From Nemertoderma westbladi (Eukaryota; Xenacoelomorpha; Nemertodermatida; Nemertodermatidae): a stretch of 64,000 bases of DNA. Positions 22,156 to 32,939 of this stretch are shown here, in pieces (the stretch's first letter is position 1; each line of letters starts with the position of its first letter). The DNA lies in NCBI GenBank assembly GCA_032718475.1, contig JAUCBJ010008198.1, positions 60,151-124,150 on the forward strand. Reading direction: 5' to 3'. The notes beneath the pieces are model-generated. The model saw nothing but the letters and a program-made list of their open reading frames with translations. It was not told where the DNA came from and did no database searches. A program made the position numbers and the translations under genes.

Positions 22156-23052
22156 GTACCAACTTCAATATGACTTCCCCTGGATCCATAATGATCAATA
22201 TGGATCCATAATAAACAAGGTCAAAAGAAGTCCGTCACTATACATGTCACTATACCTGTGTCGGTTAACTTCGAAGTGCTCTGTGACTCTACTCTCTGCT
22301 GCTAATCATTTCATACTTGAGCACATAATCAAGGCCGATGCCATTGCATTTGCTTATTAAATTAAATGCGACAAGCTTCCCTCCTGCCCCTGCCTCTAAT
22401 TATATTAATACATGTTTAATAAATAAATTAATAAAATATATTTATATTTATATTCATAATTTAATTGTACAAAACAAAAAAATCATGTAATTTAGAAATA
22501 CATAGTAAGCTACAAATGTACTGAATGTGTGCACGCAGACCTAAAAATATCTTCTTAAAAATTAAAGTAATTTTATAATATGGAAGGTGATTTATTGAAA
22601 ACCTAATTTGTTTAAGTAGGTAAACTATGTACCTCATTTTAAATAAAATTATAAAAAAAAGTAGTTTTTAAAACAGTTTAACGTATTGTAATCATAATTT
22701 TTTAAATATTCAAAATCAAATGGGGTATTTAATACTTATTGAAATTCTGCTCAATTCTTTTTAATTAATGGAGGGTTTTAACCACCCGACAAACCACCAC
22801 CCTTTGGCTCACAGGTCGTTGTAAGACAGGCATCAATGTAGCCCCAATGGGCGCCTTTCCTCATACCCTATCTAATTGAACTAGTCATTGTACAAGCAGT
22901 GGCTCTATCCAGGTCTTTCCATGTTCAAGGTTCGATGCATCCATAGGTCTGGGTTTTGAGTGTAATCGATTTCCCGGTCTTCAAGGGAGAAAGAAGCTGG
23001 ACTCCATTATGGTTTCATAAGGATCCAGGGGAAGTCATATTGACGTTGGTAC
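22156..23052. mobile_element. possible MITE-like segment with 32-bp inverted repeats
   Basis: Arms 22156-22187 and 23021-23052 are inverted copies with one mismatch in 32, starting GTACCAAC and ending CCCCTGGATCC. The enclosed 830 bp is AT-rich and non-coding. Weaker inverted similarity (CAACTTTCAA) continues outside the arms, so the true ends may lie further out. No clear target duplication was found. Confidence 0.55.
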
Positions 23053-23225
23053 TGTAGTACATTTTGAAAGTTGCATGTTTATGTGTGAACGTCTCACTAG
23101 GATACAATGTTTGACAGTTGAATGTTGAAAGCTCAGGCGTGACCTTTGCCTATGTGATGTATACGAGACTTCTGCTGATATATTTCACTCTGTAGTTTAC
23201 CCCCGTGTGAAGAATACCAGGTTTT

Positions 23226-26200
23226 TAGTTAATAGACATGGGCACGCGAGTTAGTTAATGAACATGGGCACGCGAGTTAGTTAATGAACATGGGCACGTG
23301 AGTTAGTTAATGGACACGGGCACGCGAGTTAGGTAATGAACATGGGCACGCGAGTTAGTTAATGAACATGGGCACGTGAGTTAGTTGATGGACACGGGCA
23401 CGCGAGTTAGGTAATGAACATGGGCAGGGCACGCGAGTTAGCTAATGAACATGGGCACGCGAGTTAGTTAATGAACATGGGCACGTGAGTTAGTTAATGA
23501 ACATGGGCACGTGAGTTAGTTAATGGACACGGGCACGCGAGTTAGGTAATGAACATGGGCACGCGAGTTAGTTAATGAACATGGGCACGTGAGTTAGTTG
23601 ATGGACACGGGCACGCGAGTTAGGTAATGAACATGGGCAGGGCACGCGAGTTAGCTAATGAACATGGGCACGCGAGTTAGTTAATGAACATGGGCACGTG
23701 AGTTAATTAATGGACATGGGCACGCGAGTTAGTTAATGAACATGGGCAGGGCACGCGAGTTAGTTAATGAACATGGGCACGCGAGTTAGTTAATGAACAT
23801 GGGCACGTGAGTTAGTTAATGGACACGGGCACGCGAGTTAGGTAATGAACATGGGCACGCGAGTTAGTTAATGAACATGGGCACGTGAGTTAGTTGATGG
23901 ACACGGGCACGCGAGTTAGGTAATGAACATGGGCAGGGCACGCGAGTTAGCTAATGAACATGGGCACGCGAGTTAGTTAATGAACATGGGCACGTGAGTT
24001 AATTAATGGACATGGGAACGCGAGTTAGGTAATGAACATGGGCACGTGAGTTAGTTGATGGACACGGGCACGCGAGTTAGGTAATGAACATGGGCAGGGC
24101 ACGCGAGTTAGCTAATGAACATGGGCACGCGAGTTAGTTAATGAACATGGGCACGTGAGTTAGTTAATGGACATGGGGACGCGAGTTAGGTAATGAACAT
24201 GGGCAGGGCACGCGAGTTAGTTAATGAACATGGGCACGTGAGTTAGTTAATGGACACGGGCACGCGAGTTAGGTAATGAACATGGGCACGCGAGTTAGTT
24301 AATGAACATGGGCACGTGAGTTAGTTAATGAACATTGGAACGCGAGTTAGTTAATGAACATGGGCACGTGAGTTAGGTAATGAACATGGTCACGCGAGTT
24401 AGTTAATGAACATGGGAACGTGAGTTAGTTAATGAACATGGGCACGTGAGTTAGGTAATGAACATGGGCAGGGCACGCGAGTTAGTTAATGAACATGGGC
24501 ACGCGAGTTAGTTAATGAACATGGGCACGCGAGTTAGTTAATGAACATGGGCACGTGAGTTAGTTAATGGACACGGGCACGCGAGTTAGGTAATGAACAT
24601 GGGCACGCGAGTTAGTTAATGAACATGGGAACGTGAGTTAGTTAATGAACATGGGCACGTGAGTTAGGTAATGAACATGGGCACGCGAGTTAGTTAATGA
24701 ACATGGGCACGTGAGTTAGTTAATGAACATGGGAACGCGAGTTAGTTAATGAACATGGGCACGTGAGTTAGGTAATGAACATGGTCACGCGAGTTAGTTA
24801 ATGAACATGGGAACGTGAGTTAGTTAATGAACATGGGCACGTGAGTTAGGTAATGAACATGGGCACGCGAGTTAGTTAATGAACATGGGCACGTGAGTTA
24901 GGTAATGAACATGGTCACGCGAGTTAGTTAATGAACATGGGAACGTGAGTTAGTTAATGAACATGGGCACGTGAGTTAGGTAATGAACATGGGCACGCGA
25001 GTTAGTTAATGAACATGGGCACGTGAGTTAGTTAATGAACATGGGCACGTGAGTTAGGTAATGAACATGGTCACGCGAGTTAGTTAATGAACATGGGAAC
25101 GTGAGTTAGTTAATGAACATGGGCAGGGCACGCGAGTTAGGTAATGAACATGGGCACGCGAGTTAGTTAATGAACATGGGCAGGGCACGCGAGTTAGTTA
25201 ATGAACATGGGCACGTGAGTTAGGTAATGAACATGGGCACGTGAGTTAGTTAATGAACATGGGAACGCGAGTTAGTTAATGAACATGGGCACGTGAGTTA
25301 GGTAATGAACATGGTCACGCGAGTTAGTTAATGAACATGGGAACGTGAGTTAGTTAATGAACATGGGCACGTGAGTTAGGTAATGAACATGGGCACGCGA
25401 GTTAGTTAATGAACATGGGCACGTGAGTTAGGTAATGAACATGGTCACGCGAGTTAGTTAATGAACATGGGAACGTGAGTTAGTTAATGAACATGGGCAC
25501 GTGAGTTAGGTAATGAACATGGGCACGCGAGTTAGTTAATGAACATGGGCACGTGAGTTAGTTAATGGACATGGGCACGCGAGTTAGGTAATGAACATGG
25601 GCAGGGCACGCGAGTTAGGTAATGAACATGGGCAGGGCACGCGAGTTAGTTAATGAACATGGGCAGGGCACGCGAGTTAGTTAATGAACATGGGCACGTG
25701 AGTTAGGTAATGAACATGGGCACGTGAGTTAGTTAATGAACATGGGAACGCGAGTTAGTTAATGAACATGGGCACGTGAGTTAGGTAATGAACATGGGAA
25801 CGTGAGTTAGTTAATGAACATGGGCACGTGAGTTAGGTAATGAACATGGGCACGCGAGTTAGTTAATGAACATGGGCACGTGAGTTAGGTAATGAACATG
25901 GTCACGCGAGTTAGTTAATGAACATGGGAACGTGAGTTAGTTAATGAACATGGGCACGTGAGTTAGGTAATGAACATGGGCACGCGAGTTAGTTAATGAA
26001 CATGGGCACGTGAGTTAGTTAATGGACATGGGCACGCGAGTTAGTTAATGGAAATGGGCACGCGAGTTAGTTAATGAACATGAGCACGCGAGTTAGTTAA
26101 TGAACATGGGCACGCGAGTTAGTTAATGAACATGGGCACGTGAGTTAGTTATGGACACGGGCACGCGAGTTAAGTAATGAACATGGGCACGTGAGTTAGT

Positions 26201-27660
26201 TAATGGACACGGGCACGCGAGTTAGGTAATGAACATGGGCAGGGCACGTGAGTTAGGTAATGAACATGGGCACGCGAGTTAGTAAATGAACATGGGCACG
26301 TGAGTTAGGTAATGAACATGGGCACGCGAGTTAGTTAATGAACATGGGCACGTGAGTTAGTTATGGACACGGGCACGCGAGTTAAGTAATGAACATGGGC
26401 ACGTGAGTTAGTTAATGGACACGGGCACGCGAGTTAGGTAATGAACATGGGCAGGGCACGTGAGTTAGGTAATGAACATGGGCACGCGAGTTAGTAAATG
26501 AACATGGGCACGTGAGTTAGTTAATGGACACGGGCACGCGAGTTAAGTAATGAACATGGGCACGTGAGTTAGTTAATGGACACGGGCACGCGAGTTAGGT
26601 AATGAACATGGGCAGGGCACGTGAGTAAGGTAATGAACATGGGCACGCGAGTTAGTTAATGAACATGGGCACGTGAGTTAGTTAATGAACATGGGCACGT
26701 GAGTTAGGTAATGAACATGGGCACGCGAGTTAGTTAATGAACATGGGCACGTGAGTTAGTTAATGGACATGGGCACGTGAGTTAGTTAATGGACATGGGC
26801 ACGCGAGTTTGTTAATGAACATGGGCACGCGAGTTATTTAATGGACATGGGCACGTGAGTTAGGTAATGAACATGGGGACGCGAGTTAGTATGTGTTGGC
26901 AGATATTGAAGGATCGAACCTTAAAATCGTGAAACTTTCAATGGATTCAGGCAAAATTAGGACGTCCAAATTTAGTTAATGAACATGGGCACGTGACTTA
27001 GTTAATGGACATGGGCACGCGAGTTAGTTAATGAACATGGGCACGCGAGTTAGTAAATGAACATGGGCACGTGAGTTAGGTAATGAACATGGGCACGCGA
27101 GTTAGTTAATGAACATGGGCACGTGAGTTAGTTATGGACACGGGCACGCGAGTTAAGTAATGAACATGGGCACGTGAGTTAGTTAATGGACACGGGCACG
27201 CGAGTTAGGTAATGAACATGGGCAGGGCACGTGAGTTAGGTAATGAACATGGGCACGCGAGTTAGTAAATGAACATGGGCACGTGAGTTAGTTAATGGAC
27301 ACGGGCACGCGAGTTAAGTAATGAACATGGGCACGTGAGTTAGTTAATGGACACGGGCACGCGAGTTAGGTAATGAACATGGGCAGGGCACGTGAGTTAG
27401 GTAATGAACATGGGCACGCGAGTTAGTTAATGAACATGGGCACGTGAGTTAGTTAATGAACATGGACACGTGAGTTAGGTAATGAACATGGGCACGCGAG
27501 TTAGTTAATGAACATGGGCACGTGAGTTAGTTAATGGACATGGGCACGTGAGTTAGTTAATGGACATGGGCACGCGAGTTTGTTAATGAACATGGGCACG
27601 CGAGTTATTTAATGGACATGGGCACGTGAGTTAGGTAATGAACATGGGGACGCGAGTTAG
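23226..27660. repeat. 26-bp satellite A (about 170 copies)
   Basis: Unit GGGCACGCGAGTTAGTTAATGAACAT with frequent CACGTG, GGACACGG and GGTAATG variants and a recurrent 4-bp insertion form (GGGCAGGGCACG). Variants recur in blocks, so higher-order repeats exist. A non-repetitive 80-bp segment lies inside the array at 26890-26972 and recurs at its right edge. Units are often 26 bp but include 25- and 30-bp forms, so no frame persists. Confidence 0.95.
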
Positions 27661-27740
27661 TATGTGTTGGCAGATATTGAAGGATCGAACCTTAAAATCG
27701 TGAAACTTTCAATGGATTCAGGCAAAATTAGGACGTCCAA
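26120..27740. repeat. 771-bp duplication at the right end of satellite A
   Basis: The single-copy sequence starting ATGTGTTGGCAGATATTGAA occurs at 26891 and again at 27662, an offset of 771 bp, with the same order of satellite variants before each copy. About 80 bp of the unique right flank was therefore duplicated together with roughly 690 bp of satellite, probably by unequal exchange or template switching. Confidence 0.85.
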
Positions 27741-28398
27741 ATTTTCGTTTTTTTAACGATATAATATAATAATAATTAATTAATTTATCGCTGTAACAAA
27801 CGGGTTACCATACCAGCTTGCAGATTCGCAATACCATGCAGTTAGAGTCTAGAGTAGGGTACATTACTTGGTCATTATATTGGTTGGGGTTGGGGGTAGA
27901 CCTTCTTCATTATTTCACAAATTCAAATAGGTGAAGATGAAGTGATGACCATATTCTGGCAAAATTAGTATTTATTTGAAATACGGAAAATAGTACAATA
28001 ACTACCTTGCCCACAGCGATATCATGTTCTATAATGTGCCGCATGCCCACCAATACCCATACTTGCAATTACATAACTTATGTCGAACTAAATACTATTT
28101 GTGCTCCTATTCCCTGTGTTTATTTGCTGTAATAATAATAATATATAATTTAACCTATGTATATAACGCTGCATCGTTGCGATATATTTAACTAATATAT
28201 ATATTTTTTACCTCGCTGGAGGTCTATAGAAAAAAAATAATAATAATCTTATTATAAAAATGGTAATTAAATTTTTGTAAATTTTTAATGTATAATAAAT
28301 TTAATAACATAAATAGTAGACATGTATTCAATTAAATACCGCAATAAATAATTAAATTAAACATTAATAAAATTTAAACAAACTAAAATTATATTCTC
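27741..28398. other. intergenic, downstream of the EFR3-like gene
   Basis: AT-rich. Around 27775-27815 it contains a motif (TTATCGCTGTAACAAAC and following) also seen near 51007-51040, so a dispersed repeat fragment is present. No coding signal was seen. Confidence 0.5.
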
Positions 28399-30891
28399 CT
28401 AGTACACAGTGAATGGCGGAAAATCCATTTCATAGAGAGCTAAGGAGCCGCCCCCAGTTTTCTGTGGCGCCCCAGCTACTGGGGGACAGGGTTGGGCAAT
28501 CAGCTCCAGTGTGTGGCCTATATAGTCCTGCCAAGAAGCTTCTTTAATCTGGCAACGAGCCGCGATCTCCGCTAGCGGAGTAGTCCGACAGTAACGAACG
28601 ACCCGCTCTCGCTCCACATCTTCCAACTCATCCTTGTCGAGTTCCAACTGCAGAGACTTCTTTAACGTCTCAAAGGTGATTGGTTCCCCGTCCCCGGGGA
28701 ACTTCCTCGATCCAAAGGGAGTCGAAGCGGCCGAGTCGATCTCGATAGATATAGCGGAAACGTCGAGGGAATGGCGACGCAGTGCAGGGTCGCTAAACGA
28801 ACTCGGATGGAAGGGCGCGCGGAGTTTGGCTACGTCGAGGTTGCTCGCATCCATCGCGTCGCGGATCGCGTCCAGATCCAACAGGAACTCAGGACGAACC
28901 GGGGTGCCGCCGGCCGGGGGGTTCGCGACGCCAGACAGACCCTCCAGCGCCTCTAGCGGCATCAGATAGCGCGCGTTTGCCTCCCTCCGCAGCAGAACGG
29001 CCCGCACCACGCGGTGAAACTGAGTCGTCTCGTTGCTAAGCTGCGAAACGAAGTCGACAAACGCGAGGATGAGAGCGTGCAGGACGAAGCAGTGGGAACG
29101 CGGGAGGTTGCATTCGGGAGCCTCCGAGTCCGCCTGGATACGGAATGTTAGTCGGATTAGGTCGGTTAGAAAGCTGTCGTTGTCCCCGAGTTCAATAGAG
29201 AGTAGACAGAGGGCCGTGTAGATCGCGTTGTAATGTTCCGCACCGTTGGTTGGCTGCATACAGGCGCCGTACAGATGACTCAGTATCGTCTGACCGTTCT
29301 TCCGTAGGAAGATGGCGTCCTGCTTCGACGTCTCTCCCACGCGATCTCGTTTGAGTCGGAGGTCGGAGAGTCGCTCGTAGGTCGTCATGACGGCGAGTTT
29401 CTCCGCGTTCCCGTGGCGGTCCAGCAGCGTGTGGAGGATGTGGAGCGCGAGGGAGCGGATCTCCGCGACCGGGGTCAGGAAGAGTTTGAGGAAGGGCTGC
29501 AGGAAGGAGGAGGGAAAGGTTGTGGTCATAGCGACGGTCTGGTAATGACTCCCGATCCTTAGTAGTGTCCGTAGGAGGGTCGGGAGGTAGGAGGAGTTCT
29601 CGTCGGGTTCCGGGAGTCGGGAAATAACGAACTGCATCACGTCGATCTTCTGGAAGTCCGGGAGTCGCTTCGAGAAGTCGCCGATGACCCGGATCAGGTT
29701 GTCGATGTAACCGGATTCCGCTTCGACGTGCCGTTGCCGCCCCGTAGTCGCCACTCCTTCCTTGGCCGCGTTGAGGACGTCGCAACTGAAGCGGACCTGC
29801 CGAATCAACTCGTTGAATATCTCGAGGACGGAAGGGCCGACGCTGCCGCTGGGGTTCACTCGAACCGCCTCGTCGAATACGTCGACGATGCCGCTACGGA
29901 GGGCCGGTTCGTCATCCTTGTGGACGTCGAGATGCGAGATGAGCGACTTGAAGGCGTAGTTACTGTACTGGTTGTGGTAGGAGAACACGACGATCTTGAA
30001 CAGGGCCTTCGGGAAAGCGATCCGTTGGGGGGACCACAGGCGGCTGTGGTCGAGGTGCCGCAGGGTCGGGTTCAGGATGTTGTTCACGTTGTTGAATCCG
30101 GCCTTGGAGAGCAGGTCGCAGAAACAGGAGTCCGCGAGCTCAGCCGGTTCTTCCGAGTCGATCGCGCGGGTCTGTCGCTCCGCGATGTGACGCTCGTGTT
30201 CCCCCGGCTTCCCGGGGGCGTCGACCACGTCGCCGGTGATCCCGGTGGCTGCGTAGACCGCGTCCTGCTGCATGTTGTAGAGCAGCGACGGGACTATCAT
30301 GTCCATGTGGACCGCGGCCCAGATGTTGGCCTGGAGTTCGTCGGTCACGGTTTTCCGGACGACCCCCTGCAGGCCCTTGATCCCGGCCACTCGGACCTGT
30401 TTACGGATGTCCCCGTCGCCCTTGTCGCTACCGGTATCAGTGTGACACATCGCGCTAAACTTCTGGATGAAGAAGTCGTACTCCCGATGGTAAGAGGGAT
30501 TGTCCTCGTCGATGTTGGCAAATTTTGCGAACGATTGACTTCCGAGGATCTGCAGTTGGAATTTATCGGATTCTAAAAGTTCCGTTATCATTTTTAAGAA
30601 ACTCTCTACGAAAAGATTCAAACTTTGCGACGGAGAGGAAACCAGAAGAGAGTCGACAGCTTCCATGGTAATAGCAACGTAACCAATCTTCCCTTTCTTG
30701 ATGTAGTAGGACAATCTCTTGAACAAATAACTCCCGATGTGATAGAGTTTCTCTGGCTTCGATATGGAGTAGAACGTGAGTTTATCCATGTTGGATTTAA
30801 TGAGACTTCCGGCTTGGGAGTTCACCGGGAATATGTTGTCTACGAGACGACGCCATCGTGGCTTACACGAGGAACAACATCCCGTTGGCAT
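28399..30891 (-). CDS. EFR3: EFR3 homologue (plasma-membrane PI4KIII-alpha complex anchor)
   Basis: 830 codons, one uninterrupted exon, close to the usual length of animal EFR3 (about 820). EFR3 is a palmitoylated peripheral membrane protein. With TTC7 and FAM126 it brings phosphatidylinositol 4-kinase III-alpha to the plasma membrane to make PI4P. The N-terminus carries the Cys cluster (CCSSC, residues 5-9), followed by PRWRRLVDNIFP and DKLTFYSISKPEKLYHIGSY, very like vertebrate EFR3. FVESFLKMITELLESDKFQ, SFAKFANIDEDNPSYHREYD and GIKGLQGVVRKTV continue the ARM/HEAT-like rod. The start at 30891 is fixed by the Cys motif. The gene is GC-rich within AT-rich surroundings and lacks introns, whereas vertebrate EFR3 genes have many, so it may be an old retrocopy or reflect intron loss. 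No damage is visible. Confidence 0.93.
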   Translation of the reverse strand: MPTGCCSSCKPRWRRLVDNIFPVNSQAGSLIKSNMDKLTFYSISKPEKLYHIGSYLFKRLSYYIKKGKIGYVAITMEAVDSLLVSSPSQSLNLFVESFLKMITELLESDKFQLQILGSQSFAKFANIDEDNPSYHREYDFFIQKFSAMCHTDTGSDKGDGDIRKQVRVAGIKGLQGVVRKTVTDELQANIWAAVHMDMIVPSLLYNMQQDAVYAATGITGDVVDAPGKPGEHERHIAERQTRAIDSEEPAELADSCFCDLLSKAGFNNVNNILNPTLRHLDHSRLWSPQRIAFPKALFKIVVFSYHNQYSNYAFKSLISHLDVHKDDEPALRSGIVDVFDEAVRVNPSGSVGPSVLEIFNELIRQVRFSCDVLNAAKEGVATTGRQRHVEAESGYIDNLIRVIGDFSKRLPDFQKIDVMQFVISRLPEPDENSSYLPTLLRTLLRIGSHYQTVAMTTTFPSSFLQPFLKLFLTPVAEIRSLALHILHTLLDRHGNAEKLAVMTTYERLSDLRLKRDRVGETSKQDAIFLRKNGQTILSHLYGACMQPTNGAEHYNAIYTALCLLSIELGDNDSFLTDLIRLTFRIQADSEAPECNLPRSHCFVLHALILAFVDFVSQLSNETTQFHRVVRAVLLRREANARYLMPLEALEGLSGVANPPAGGTPVRPEFLLDLDAIRDAMDASNLDVAKLRAPFHPSSFSDPALRRHSLDVSAISIEIDSAASTPFGSRKFPGDGEPITFETLKKSLQLELDKDELEDVERERVVRYCRTTPLAEIAARCQIKEASWQDYIGHTLELIAQPCPPVAGAPQKTGGGSLALYEMDFPPFTVY

Positions 30892-31707
30892 GGTGGAGGA
30901 TCTACCCTCAGCAGCTCAGTGTATCTGTATATAGGTCTATAGAGTTCAGAGTTATACAGGTATAAGCTACAGCGCTACAGGTAGACAGACCTACGCAGTT
31001 AAAAACAAGGTAAATAAATAGGCTACCGGTAGGCCTAAAAGATAGATAGATTTATTTATACAATGCATGTAAAAAACAATAATAAATACACCAAACATCG
31101 TACATTATTCACCGGTTATAACAACAGGAAAACTAACAAAACAACCGGTCAATAATCTGATAATTGCGTTGTTGTACACTTTTACCGGACAAAACAACAC
31201 AACGCGATAAGATAATTTAGTACCACTGAAGTAATTTCAGATTAACTACTATGTAATGTGTCCCTCTAGCGGCGAGTGGCGGAATTAAATATAACACCCT
31301 AGATACTACTAGTCCCGTAATATTTATCCAATTTTTTTTAAACCAACTTTGAACTCAGCACCATCGAATATACAAAAATTATCAAGGCGATTTTTAAAAT
31401 TAAATTATTTTTTTATCTAAATTAATTAATTAAAATTAATAAACTTAATTAAAATTTTCAATAATATTAAAAAAAAATTGTCATTACAATGTAGGCATAA
31501 ACTGAAACTCGTTGAGAACCAAAGTAGACTAGACTGCAAGACAGATAGATGCTGAGTGCTGAGATGACTGCATGGGTAGGCCTATATGACTTGTCAGGAT
31601 GTGTGTAGTGGGGTAGTACTGTTGTAGTAGGCCTACTGCTACAGGCAGGCACAGCAATGTAGTAGTAGTTTTCTCTGCAATAGATATATTTTTACCGAAC
31701 TTACATT
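30892..31707. other. intergenic upstream of the EFR3-like gene
   Basis: Holds the presumed promoter side of the EFR3-like gene (minus strand), several short TAGGCCTAC motifs and a dispersed repeat fragment at 31262-31440. I see no recognisable core promoter beyond AT-rich stretches. Confidence 0.45.
31262..31440. repeat. dispersed repeat family R1, copy 1
   Basis: Shares an ordered series of blocks with 50048-50235: TAGCGGC, GGCGGAATTAAA, TACTAGTCCC, AAACCAACTTT and ACTCAGC, then an AT-rich tail. The copies are diverged but collinear, so this is an old interspersed repeat. Confidence 0.65.
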
Positions 31708-32418
31708 TCATGATACTATTTTAGAATCAGAAACCGACGATTCATTTCTCACATCGCCTCTGCAAACTCCAAGTGATGCTGAGAGTGAAACTTTAAAATT
31801 TTTTGAGAAAAAAGGTCTGCATGTTTTGCATTTAAACGCACGATATCTGCTTCCCAAACTTTCCGAAATTCGTATTTTAATCAATAAATCCAACCCAGCA
31901 GTTTTAACAATCTCTGAAACTTGGCTCGATGATAGCGTTTCTGATGGAGAAATTTATATTGATAATTACGTAGTTTTACGTAAGGATAGGGACAGACACG
32001 GTGGTGGTGTCTGTACTTACATTCGATGTGACTTAGCTTTTAATCGTAGGGAAGATTTAGAGACTTGTGACAAAGTTTTACTGGTGGAACTTTTACTTCC
32101 TAAAACTAAACCTATTTTAATCGGTACTTTATATCGGCCCCCTAAACAATCAGATTTTTTGCAAAATTTTGAAAATACAATTTTATGTAATCTTAGGTCA
32201 GACTGTGAAATATATTTCTTAAGTGATTTTAATATCTGTTACCATCACAAAGCATCCCCCATCTGTAAACAGTACCAAAGTATTTTAAATTTGTTTGGTT
32301 TAAAACAAATTATTCGGGATTCTACCAGAATTGCCAGTAAAACTTCTACTTTACATCCTTTGTAATAATACCGATATTATTTTTCAATCTGGGGTTTTAC
32401 CTATAGGTCTAAGCGATC
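31708..32418 (+). pseudogene. LINE AP endonuclease fragment
   Basis: An open frame to the stop at 32363-32365 that reads as an APE domain: HVLHLNARYLLPKLSEI, SETWLDDSV, RHGGGVCTYIR, ILIGTLYRPPK and YFLSDFNI. A frameshift near 32360 puts the next part (DIIFQSGVLPIGLSDH) into another frame, and the LSDH motif itself is split by the MITE insertion. The catalytic Asp-Asn pair reads SDFNI, so the GDFN-type motif is altered at the Gly. Confidence 0.8.
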
Positions 32419-32701
32419 CAGATAGGGGGGGGACTGGACGCAATAAACATTAATCCCTCTCCAGGGGAAATTCGACGGAAATAACAGCTGATTATTCTCA
32501 AAAATAAAAGTGTAACCTGTTCGATTGTGCTTAGTTTATTGTTTTGGTTAAAATAACGTGCCACTGTAACCTGCTCCTTTCCCTAAATTGAGAATTTAAC
32601 CTTGAGGCGGGATATTAATTCGTCAAGGCGGGTCTTGCGTCCTAAATTGAGAATTTAACATTGAGGTGGGATATTAATTCGCCAAGGCAGGTCTTGCGTC
32701 C

Positions 32702-32732
<31 letters not shown>

Positions 32733-32746
32733 TGTCTCAAGCGATC
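32411..32746. mobile_element. 320-bp MITE-like insertion in the LINE (8-bp target duplication)
   Basis: AAGCGATC at 32411-32418 and again at 32739-32746 forms an 8-bp target duplication around a 320-bp element (32419-32738). Its ends are inverted: AGATAG plus a G-run plus ACTGGACGC on the left, and GCGTCCAGT plus a 28-base C-run plus TGTCT on the right. Inside, a segment of about 60 bp containing AAATTGAGAATTTAAC and ending GTCTTGCGTCC occurs twice (about 32584-32643 and 32643-32701). An 8-bp duplication fits hAT-type transposition, but the termini are not a classic hAT end. Confidence 0.8.
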
Positions 32747-32939
32747 ATTTTATAGTTTTTTTGCAAAAGAAAGACACAAAAATCTTTTTTCGGGGATCAT
32801 AAAATAGTAACAGTTAGGTCTATGAAAATTACAGCAAGGAACGCTTTTTAAGTTTGTTAGTTAATTCTGACTGGGAACCCTGTTTTAAGGCCGCTGACAT
32901 TAACCTTACGTACACAGTTTCTAAAGGCACTTAATTCTT

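Noticed and set aside
28634-30942. Plus-strand frames within the EFR3-like gene
   Set aside because: Shadows of a GC-rich coding region; the minus-strand product matches EFR3 over its full length.
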